DNA of 64,000 bases from an uncultured Hyphomicrobiales bacterium (GTDB lineage: Bacteria > Pseudomonadota > Alphaproteobacteria > Rhizobiales > Devosiaceae). Where the stretch lies: positions 62,001-126,000 of the forward strand of contig CAIKKY010000019.1 in assembly GCA_903828145.1 (NCBI GenBank), given 5' to 3'. The notes below the pieces were generated by a model that worked only from the letters and a program-made list of their open reading frames with translations, searched no databases and was not told where the DNA came from. Positions 58,141 to 64,000 of the stretch are shown here, one piece after another. Both the position numbers and the translations under genes were made by a program. Positions within the stretch are counted from its first letter, which is position 1. Each line of letters opens with the position of its first letter.

Positions 58141-59757
58141 GTGCGGTTTTCGAGTGTGTCCCTTATCCGCGCGTTTGCGGGCTTTATGCTGGTCGCCCTG
58201 CTTGGCCTTGGTGCGGTTGCGCCAGCGGAAGCGGCGTCGGTCCCCCGCAAATTTGCCGGCATTGTGATCGACGCCAAGACCGGCAAGGTGCTGTATGAAA
58301 GCGCGAGCACAGCGGCGCGCTATCCCGCCTCTGTCACCAAGGTGATGACGCTCTATATCCTGTTCCAGGAACTCGCTGCGAAGAACATCACGCTCGATAC
58401 CCGTTTTAATGTCTCCAAATACGCCGCGTCCGCCTCGCCCACCAAGCTCGGCCTCAGGGCTGGATCGACTATTCGGGTGGAAGACGCGATCAAGGCCATC
58501 GTCACCATCTCGGCCAATGACATTGCCCGGGTGATTGCCGAAAACATCGCCGGGTCCGAAGGCGCTTTCGCCAAGCGGATGACCGCGACTGCCCGGGCGC
58601 TGGGCATGAAGAATACCACCTACCGCAATGCATCGGGCCTGCCGGACTCGGGTCAGGTCACCACCGTGGCGGATCAGGCGCGGCTCGGCATCGCGGTCTA
58701 CGAGCACTTCCCCAAATATTACGCCTATTTCCAGACCAAGAGCTTTGCCTATGGCAAGCGGGTCTATGGCAACCACAACCGCCTGTTGGGCGCGAACGGG
58801 GTTGATGGCATCAAGACCGGCTATACCAATGCCTCGGGCTTCAACCTGTTGACTGCCGCACGCAAGGACGGCCGTCATATCGTCGTTGCGGCCTTCGGCT
58901 TTCCCTCGGGCGGTGCCCGCGATGCCAAGGTTCGTGAACTCGTTAAAACCTACATGCCGAAGGCGCGCTCGGGCGACTATCTCGAGGCGGCGCTGATCGA
59001 CGCGCCGGGCCGCAAGGGCTCGGTTGTGCTCACCGCTGAGGCAAAAACGCCGCCCATGCCGAAGCCCTACCCGAGCTTCCGCGCCGCCAATGCCTATGCG
59101 GTTGCCGATGATCCGCTGGCGGCGGCGATTGCCGCCAATTCCACTGATGTAGGCGATGAGGCCGAAACGTTGGTGGCTGACGCCAGCCTTGGCGCTGATG
59201 CGCCGATGCCGGCGGCCCGGCCCCGCACCGTGGCCCTTGATGCGGTCAATGCGGTTGGCGGCGGCGATGCCAATCAGGGGTTTGATGTCATCGGGGCCTG
59301 GATCGGGCAATCACTCGCTTTGGGTGCAACCCCGGCGGCTGTGCCCGCCCCTGAGGCCGTGGCCGTGGTCCTGCCGCCCGTTGGCATTGGCGAAAACGGC
59401 GAAGCCGTTGATCCGGCGGTGATCGCGCCTGTGGGCGAAGTGCAATTGCTCGCGCCCCAGCCGGTGCTGGTCGCTTCGGCCGCACCCCCGGTTGCAACGG
59501 ATGCGCTGCCGACCGCGCCGGGCCGCTGGATCATCCAGATTGGCGCTGCGCCCAGCGAAGATGGTGCCAAGGGGCTGCTGGCCTCGGCCGCACAGTCGAT
59601 TGGTTCGGCCGTCACCGGTTGGGTCGAGCAGTTCGAAAAGAACGGCCAGGTGTTTTTCCGGGCGCGGCTTGGCGGGTTTGGTTCCCGCGATGCGGCGAGC
59701 GGTGTGTGTACCCAACTCAAAGCGGCTCAGATGAGCTGCCTTGCGATGCAGTCGTGA
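58141..59757 (+). CDS. D-alanyl-D-alanine carboxypeptidase (S11, PBP5/6-like) with C-terminal SPOR domain
   Basis: The 538-residue exported protein has a signal peptide of about 31 residues (hydrophobic AFAGFMLVALLGLGAVA, AEA cleavage). The S11 catalytic motifs are Ser64-x-x-Lys67 (SVTK), Ser124-Ala-Asn126 and Lys225-Thr-Gly227. A long Ala/Pro/Val-rich linker leads to a C-terminal SPOR domain at about 460-538 (WIIQIGAAPSEDGAKGLL, FFRARLGGFGSRDAASGVCTQLK), which binds denuded septal glycan. There is no PBP5-like membrane anchor helix. The GTG at 58141 with GGAG six bases upstream gives the best signal peptide. Confidence 0.91.
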   Translation: MRFSSVSLIRAFAGFMLVALLGLGAVAPAEAASVPRKFAGIVIDAKTGKVLYESASTAARYPASVTKVMTLYILFQELAAKNITLDTRFNVSKYAASASPTKLGLRAGSTIRVEDAIKAIVTISANDIARVIAENIAGSEGAFAKRMTATARALGMKNTTYRNASGLPDSGQVTTVADQARLGIAVYEHFPKYYAYFQTKSFAYGKRVYGNHNRLLGANGVDGIKTGYTNASGFNLLTAARKDGRHIVVAAFGFPSGGARDAKVRELVKTYMPKARSGDYLEAALIDAPGRKGSVVLTAEAKTPPMPKPYPSFRAANAYAVADDPLAAAIAANSTDVGDEAETLVADASLGADAPMPAARPRTVALDAVNAVGGGDANQGFDVIGAWIGQSLALGATPAAVPAPEAVAVVLPPVGIGENGEAVDPAVIAPVGEVQLLAPQPVLVASAAPPVATDALPTAPGRWIIQIGAAPSEDGAKGLLASAAQSIGSAVTGWVEQFEKNGQVFFRARLGGFGSRDAASGVCTQLKAAQMSCLAMQS

Positions 59758-59805
59758 GTGCCATGGCACCCTCGGTTCGGGCCTTTGTACGGAGTTCGCC
59801 CTGAT

Positions 59806-60114
59806 ATGAGCACGATTATGAATTCAACGCCGAGCCTTGCCGAGCTGGCCGCGTTTACGGGTCAGTCGCACCTGATTGCCGAGTCCCAGGCGGAACGGCG
59901 CAGTGCGGTGGAGGCCCTGTTCAAGGCCATGACGCCGCCGATCAAGAGGCGTGGGATCGGGGAGCTGTTGGCCACGGTGCTGACGATTTCGTCCCGCACG
60001 CGGCGCCTGATGATGCCCGTGGTTTCGGTTGAACTTGATGTCTTCGGGCCGCGCGGCCGCCGTGCCGTGCGGCTAATTCTGCCCGCGCAGGAGAGCGCGC
60101 CCCCGACCCCGTGA
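59806..60114 (+). CDS. Hypothetical protein after the D,D-carboxypeptidase
   Basis: This 102-residue frame from the ATG at 59806 encodes a soluble basic protein (NSTPSLAELAAFTGQSHLIAESQAERRSAVEALFKAM..., then RRGIGELLATVLTISSRTRRLMMPVVSVELDVFGPRGRRAVRLIL). I recognise no domain. GGAG lies 11 bases upstream. It fills the gap between dacA and the DUF1489 gene and keeps the codon character of its neighbours, so it is probably real. Confidence 0.5.
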   Translation: MSTIMNSTPSLAELAAFTGQSHLIAESQAERRSAVEALFKAMTPPIKRRGIGELLATVLTISSRTRRLMMPVVSVELDVFGPRGRRAVRLILPAQESAPPTP

Positions 60115-60124
60115 GCGATAGCGC

Positions 60125-60559
60125 TCAGATGAGGCCGAGCCGCGCCAGTTCCTCGGCGATTTCGCTCGAGCCACCTTCTTCGGCAAAACCCGCCGCCCGC
60201 TCATCGAGCGGGGCGTCGGCCTGCGTCAGGTAGCGCCAGCCCTGAAACGCCGATTTCGGGCGCGGGACTGTGCGGATCAGCTCTTTTTCCATGATGATGT
60301 CGCAGCAGCCGAGCCCCTGATCATCGGTGGCTTCGATGAGCGAGACGATGCGTTGCCGGCAGCGGATCTTGCCGCCGATGACCCAGTAGATCGAGCCCTG
60401 CCCCTCGAGTTCGGCGCGGCGCTTGGGCATGGAGCGCGTGCGATGCACATGCACGCCCTCGCCATAGTTTGCGCCCCACCAGTGCGACCGCTCTTCACGA
60501 TAGCTCTCGAGTTCCTCCAGCGTCTTCACGCCGACGCAGAGCTTGATGAGGTGGATCAT
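60125..60559 (-). CDS. DUF1489 family protein
   Basis: The 144-residue protein shows the full DUF1489 pattern: MIHLIKLCVGVKTLEELESY, HRTRSMPKRRAELEGQGSIYWVIGGKIRCRQRI and the late segment VPRPKSAFQGWRYL. The family is confined mainly to alphaproteobacteria and has no known function. It follows the GST gene by 24 bases on the same strand. Confidence 0.92.
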   Translation of the reverse strand: MIHLIKLCVGVKTLEELESYREERSHWWGANYGEGVHVHRTRSMPKRRAELEGQGSIYWVIGGKIRCRQRIVSLIEATDDQGLGCCDIIMEKELIRTVPRPKSAFQGWRYLTQADAPLDERAAGFAEEGGSSEIAEELARLGLI

Positions 60560-60583
60560 AGGACCGTCCGCATTGGTAAAGGT

Positions 60584-61261
60584 CTAAAGGCCCGAAGCCG
60601 CCTCGCGCCGGGCGATGATGGTTTCGATCTCGTCGTCCTCGACCACCCAGGGCTCAGCGATGGCGGCGGCGAGCCACTCCTGAAAAGCGGGCAGCGCATA
60701 GAGCGCATCGACATATTCCGCCGCCAGATCAGTGACCGGCAGAGCATAGATGCGGATGCGCGCAGCGACGGGCGCGAACATGGCATCGGCACCGGTGAAG
60801 CTGCCAAACAGGAAGGGTCCGCCCGAGCGCGAAATCAGATCGGCCCAGAGCCGTTCAATCCGCTTCAGATCGCGGGCCACCAGTTCAAGCGGCACCTTCC
60901 CCGGATGGGAAGCTTTGAGGTTCATCGGCGCATTGCTGCGCAGGGCGCGGAAGCCCCCGAGCATTTCGGTCGCAGCGGACCGGGCGAGCGCCCGTTCGAC
61001 GCGGTTCGACGGCCAGATGCCTTTGGCCGGATATTTGTCGTTGAGATACTCGATAATGGCGAGGCTCTCCGGGATCTTCAGATCGCCATCAACGAGGAGC
61101 GGCACATTGCCGGTGGGCGAGATTTTTTCAATCCGCTCCTTCCAGCCGTCGCCCGAGAGCAGGAGCTGCTCTTCATCGAACGCAATGCCGAAATGCTTGA
61201 GCACCAGCCATGGGCGCAGCGACCAGCTCGAATAGTTCTTGTTGGCAATGTAGAGTTTCAT
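60584..61261 (-). CDS. Glutathione S-transferase family protein
   Basis: The 225-residue protein has an N-terminal thioredoxin-fold domain with KNYSSWSLRPWLVLKHFGI and the cis-Pro/Ser pair of SPTGNVPLLVDGDLKIPESLAIIEYL, followed by an all-helical GST C domain. The substrate is unknown. The Ser in SSWSLRP is the probable thiol-activating residue. Confidence 0.9.
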   Translation of the reverse strand: MKLYIANKNYSSWSLRPWLVLKHFGIAFDEEQLLLSGDGWKERIEKISPTGNVPLLVDGDLKIPESLAIIEYLNDKYPAKGIWPSNRVERALARSAATEMLGGFRALRSNAPMNLKASHPGKVPLELVARDLKRIERLWADLISRSGGPFLFGSFTGADAMFAPVAARIRIYALPVTDLAAEYVDALYALPAFQEWLAAAIAEPWVVEDDEIETIIARREAASGL

Positions 61262-61334
61262 GGCACGCTCTTAAAAATGATTTTCCGGCAAATTACGCGC
61301 CGACCCCAGCCGCTGGCAAGCGCGGCGATTGTCG

Positions 61335-62750
61335 CTAGAACAGCTGGAACCAGAGTGCGGCAAAACTCAGGAACGAGAAGAACCCCACCACATCGGTCAC
61401 CGTGGTGACGAATACCGATGAGGCCACGGCGGGATCGACCCGCAGGCGGTTGAGGGCGAGCGGGATGAGAATCCCCGCTGACCCGGCAGCGACCATGTTG
61501 ACGATCATGGCCCCGCCAATCACCGCGCCAAGGCCCGGGTTGCCGTAACGCAGCGTCGTCAGGCCGCCGATCAGCACCGCAAAGATGCAGCCGTTGAGGA
61601 AACCGCCGAGCATTTCGCGGCGGATGAGCCGCGCCACGCGCCCCCGATCGAGATCGCGGGTAGCCAGGGCCCGCACGGTAACGGTCATGGTCTGGGTGCC
61701 GGCATTGCCGCCCATCGACGCGACAATCGGCATGAGAGCCGCGAGCACCACCATCTGCTCGATGGTGGCATCAAACAGCGAAATCACGAGGCTCGCGAGA
61801 ATGGCGGTGAACAGATTGACCACGAGCCACGGCGTACGGCTGCGCACCGCGCGGAACACATTGTCGGAAATCTCTTCGTCGCCGACGCCGCCCATGCGCT
61901 TGATATCTTCGGTGGCTTCTTCGTTGATCACGTCCACCATGTCGTCGACGGTCAGAACGCCGACGAGACGCTGGTTCTCGTCAACAACGCCCACTTCAAC
62001 CAGATCGTAGCGCTCGAAATCGCGCGCGGCCTCTTCCTGGTCGACCGTGGCGGCGACGGTCAGCGCATCGCGCGTCATCAGGTCTTCGATGCGCAGCTCG
62101 CGCTTGGCGCGCAGGAATTTGTCGAGCGGAATCAGCCCCAGGACGCGATAGCCGGGATCGACCACATAAAGCTGGAAGAAGTCTTCGGGCAGGTCATCTT
62201 CGCCGCGCAGATAGTCGATGGTCTGGCCCACCGTCCAGAACGGCGGAATGGCGATGAAATCCGTCTGCATCCGGCGGCCTGCCGAATCCTCGGGGAAATC
62301 AAGGCTGCGGCGCAGCGACAGGCGCTCGAAGGCGGGCAGCTGCGCAAGAATTTCCTCGCGCTCTTTGGCCTCGATGTCTTCAAGGATGTAAACCGCGTCG
62401 TCGTTCTCGAGCGCGGCAACGCCGCGGGCCACATCAGCCGACGGCAGCTCGTCGATAAGGTCCGAGCGGATGGTGTCATCGACTTCGGTCAGCGCCAGAT
62501 AGTCGAACCGGTCGCCGAGGAGCTGCACCAGTTGCACACGCTCATCGGCCTCAAGGGCTTCGAGCACGTCACCGGCATCGGAGGCGTGGAGCGGCTCCAT
62601 CATGTCGGCGAGGTCGCCAACGTCTTCGGCCCCGAGCGCTGTCCGCAGGCGGTCGATCCAGAGCGGATTCAGGTGGTCATCCACGCCGCGCAGGGCGAAG
62701 GGGTCCGGGCGAAACTCGCCGCTCTCGCTGATGTCGGGTTCAATGGTCAT
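61335..62750 (-). CDS. mgtE: Magnesium transporter MgtE
   Basis: The 471-residue Mg2+ channel has an acidic cytosolic N domain (about 1-150, DMMEPLHASDAGDVLEAL). Two CBS domains follow (about 155-280, FFQLYVVDPGYRVLGLI and VVDENQRLVGVLTVDDMVDVI), then a five-helix membrane domain with the selectivity motif SMGGNAGTQ. The ATG at 62750 has GAGGGTCTCC upstream. It follows folD after 99 bases that contain two possible hairpins. No M-box riboswitch is evident. Confidence 0.95.
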   Translation of the reverse strand: MTIEPDISESGEFRPDPFALRGVDDHLNPLWIDRLRTALGAEDVGDLADMMEPLHASDAGDVLEALEADERVQLVQLLGDRFDYLALTEVDDTIRSDLIDELPSADVARGVAALENDDAVYILEDIEAKEREEILAQLPAFERLSLRRSLDFPEDSAGRRMQTDFIAIPPFWTVGQTIDYLRGEDDLPEDFFQLYVVDPGYRVLGLIPLDKFLRAKRELRIEDLMTRDALTVAATVDQEEAARDFERYDLVEVGVVDENQRLVGVLTVDDMVDVINEEATEDIKRMGGVGDEEISDNVFRAVRSRTPWLVVNLFTAILASLVISLFDATIEQMVVLAALMPIVASMGGNAGTQTMTVTVRALATRDLDRGRVARLIRREMLGGFLNGCIFAVLIGGLTTLRYGNPGLGAVIGGAMIVNMVAAGSAGILIPLALNRLRVDPAVASSVFVTTVTDVVGFFSFLSFAALWFQLF

Positions 62751-62765
62751 GGAGACCCTCAAGGC

Positions 62766-62820
62766 AGCGGCTTCGGGTTCGCTTTCGGTTTAGCCGCTTC
62801 ATCGGGGGGACGCCACCCCC
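62766..62820 (-). promoter_or_regulatory. Two hairpins in the folD-mgtE gap
   Basis: GGGGG (62805-62809) pairs with CCCCC (62816-62820), and AGCGGCT (62766-62772) pairs with AGCCGCT (62792-62798). The second stem lies 15 bases before the mgtE ATG region. No T run follows either, so a leader or processing role is more likely than termination. Confidence 0.35.
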
Positions 62821-62849
62821 AATGCTTTGGTCCGAGAGCGATTTTGGCC

Positions 62850-63752
62850 TCAGGGGGTTAAATCGGACGGCGGCACGAGCCCATGGATCAACGAGGCGGT
62901 GGTGACGGTGTTGGCGAGCAGGCAGGCGATGGTCATGGGCCCGACACCGCCGGGCACCGGGGTAATGGCCCCTGCCCGCTCAACGGCCCCGGCAAACTCG
63001 ACATCGCCGACGAGCCGTGTCTTGCCTTCACCCTTGTCCGGCGCCGGAACGCGGTTGATGCCCACATCAATCACTGTCGCGCCGGGCTTGATCCATTCGC
63101 CGCGGATCATGCTGGGCCGCCCCACCGCCGCCACGACGATATCGGCCATGCCGACAAGTTCGGGCAGGTTGGTGGTGCGGGAATGGGCCATGGTGACCGT
63201 GCAGTCATCGCGCAGCAGCAGCTGCGCCATGGGCTTGCCCACGAGGTTTGAGCGGCCGATGACGATGGCATGTTTGCCCGACAACGACCCAAGCGTATCG
63301 CGCAGCAGCATGAGGCAGCCGAGGGGTGTACAGGACACCGGACCGGGGAGCCCGATGGTCAGCCGCCCGACGCTTTCGGGGGTGAAGCAATCGACATCCT
63401 TGTGCGGCGCGATGGTGGCGATGATGCGGTTGGCATCGATGTGCTTCGGCACCGGCATCTGCACGAGAATACCATGGATTTTGGGGTCGGCGTTGAGCTT
63501 TTCGATGAGCGCCAGCACCTCGGCCTCGGGCACGGTCTCGGCCAGCTCGTATTTTTCCGAATGCATACCCACTTCAAGCGTCTGCCTGGCTTTGTTGGTG
63601 ACATAGACCTGGCTGGCGGGATCGTGTCCGATAATCACCACAGCGAGGCCGGGCGTGATGCCGTGGTCGCGTTTGAGCCGCTCAACATGGGTGCCAATCC
63701 GGATCCTGAGACCCTCGGCAAAGGACTTTCCATCGATCAGACGAGCGGTCAT
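62850..63752 (-). CDS. folD: Bifunctional methylenetetrahydrofolate dehydrogenase/cyclohydrolase
   Basis: FolD interconverts 5,10-methylene-THF and 10-formyl-THF, the formyl donor used by PurN. The 300-residue protein shows [22 protein letters not shown] (catalytic Tyr and Lys region), [32 protein letters not shown] (NADP site) and [17 protein letters not shown]. Length is standard. Confidence 0.96.
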   Translation of the reverse strand: MTARLIDGKSFAEGLRIRIGTHVERLKRDHGITPGLAVVIIGHDPASQVYVTNKARQTLEVGMHSEKYELAETVPEAEVLALIEKLNADPKIHGILVQMPVPKHIDANRIIATIAPHKDVDCFTPESVGRLTIGLPGPVSCTPLGCLMLLRDTLGSLSGKHAIVIGRSNLVGKPMAQLLLRDDCTVTMAHSRTTNLPELVGMADIVVAAVGRPSMIRGEWIKPGATVIDVGINRVPAPDKGEGKTRLVGDVEFAGAVERAGAITPVPGGVGPMTIACLLANTVTTASLIHGLVPPSDLTP

Positions 63753-63803
63753 CGGCGCCTCCCTTGGTGATGGTGCCCCTATGGCTGATGACGATCGGCT
63801 TGT

Positions 63804-64000
63804 CTACGCTTGATCCGATGCCGAAACGGCGATCCCCGCCTCTGCCAGCCCGCGCCGCAGCGCGTGGAGCAGTGCCACGGCAGCGGCATTGTCGCCATGA
63901 ACGCAGAGCGAGGTGGCGCGGCTCGGGAGCACCTCTCCAGTGATGGAGACGAGCCCCCGGCCCTCGGCGAGCCGGATGGCGCGCGCCAGTACCAGCGCCG
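63804..64000 (-). CDS. pxpA: 5-oxoprolinase subunit A (LamB/YcsF family), C-terminal end (partial)
   Basis: The minus strand is open from the window edge to a TAG at 63806-63804. It encodes about 65 residues including LARAIRLAEGRGLVSITGE and SLCVHGDNAAAVALLHALR, the highly conserved CxHGDxxxAV end of LamB/YcsF proteins. PxpA works with PxpB and PxpC to open 5-oxoproline. The rest of the gene lies beyond the window. It precedes folD on the same strand with a 51-base gap. Confidence 0.85.
   Translation of the reverse strand, partial: ALVLARAIRLAEGRGLVSITGEVLPSRATSLCVHGDNAAAVALLHALRRGLAEAGIAVSASDQA

Noticed and set aside
62751-62849. M-box magnesium riboswitch before mgtE
   Set aside because: The gap is only 99 bases and lacks the long multi-helix core of the M-box. 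Only two simple hairpins are visible.

Overview
The window is a continuous stretch of core chromosome from a GC-rich alphaproteobacterium of the order Hyphomicrobiales (Rhizobiales). Pointers to that group are the pyruvate dehydrogenase operon with a lipoyl domain fused to E1-beta and an SGNH hydrolase between E2 and E3, divK-pleD next to rpmG, an HdaA-type DnaA regulator coupled to ppk-ppx, a DNA polymerase IV with an N-terminal zinc ribbon, and DUF1489 and DUF3572 genes. A Devosiaceae-like genus is my guess from gene order, at low confidence. I see no rRNA, tRNA, insertion sequence, phage gene, integrase or CRISPR array.

Layout: the end of cinA (1-147, +); a minus-strand operon pdhA-pdhB-pdhC-SGNH hydrolase-lpd-lipA-coq10 (7422 down to 144) for oxidative pyruvate decarboxylation, lipoylation and ubiquinone handling; ftsB and eno; a mixed block of small metabolic genes (epimerase, VOC, YaiI, MTA/SAH nucleosidase, SleB-like lipoprotein, ExoD, cytosolic sulfite-oxidase-like protein, DUF1993); amn, rnd and aspS; a CSS/EAL c-di-GMP phosphodiesterase, maeB and a Dabb protein; a tightly coupled minus-strand set perM-hdaA-ppk-ppx; purM-purN; the minus-strand gatC-gatA-unknown-aroQ-GNAT-gatB series; the plus-strand run ruvX-pyrB-pyrC-plsY-dprA-topA-rnr-DUF983-rpmG; the cell-cycle pair divK-pleD; DUF3572-dinB-ridA-FemAB-like-glycosyltransferase-HIT; clpS and clpA; a D,D-carboxypeptidase with a SPOR domain; DUF1489, GST, mgtE and folD; and the end of pxpA (64000 down to 63804).

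Coding density is very high. Many neighbours share 4-bp ATGA, GTGA or TTGA junctions or 8-bp overlaps. Many starts are GTG (SGNH hydrolase, rnd, ppx, hdaA, purN, gatA, dprA, HIT, dacA), and two are TTG (gatB, the SleB-like lipoprotein). Two convergent pairs share palindromic 4-bp stop codons (CTAG, TTAA).

I did not find an unmistakable new multi-gene system. The most interesting items lie between or inside the ordinary genes. They are a candidate small RNA with its own strong terminator in the amn/DUF1993 gap, a possible second RNA or structured 3' leader with three mutually pairing arms between rpmG and pleD, a dihydroorotase homologue lacking its metal-binding histidines beside pyrB, an MBL-fold-like protein without the metal motif beside gatC, and a hairpin that hides the ruvX ribosome-binding site.
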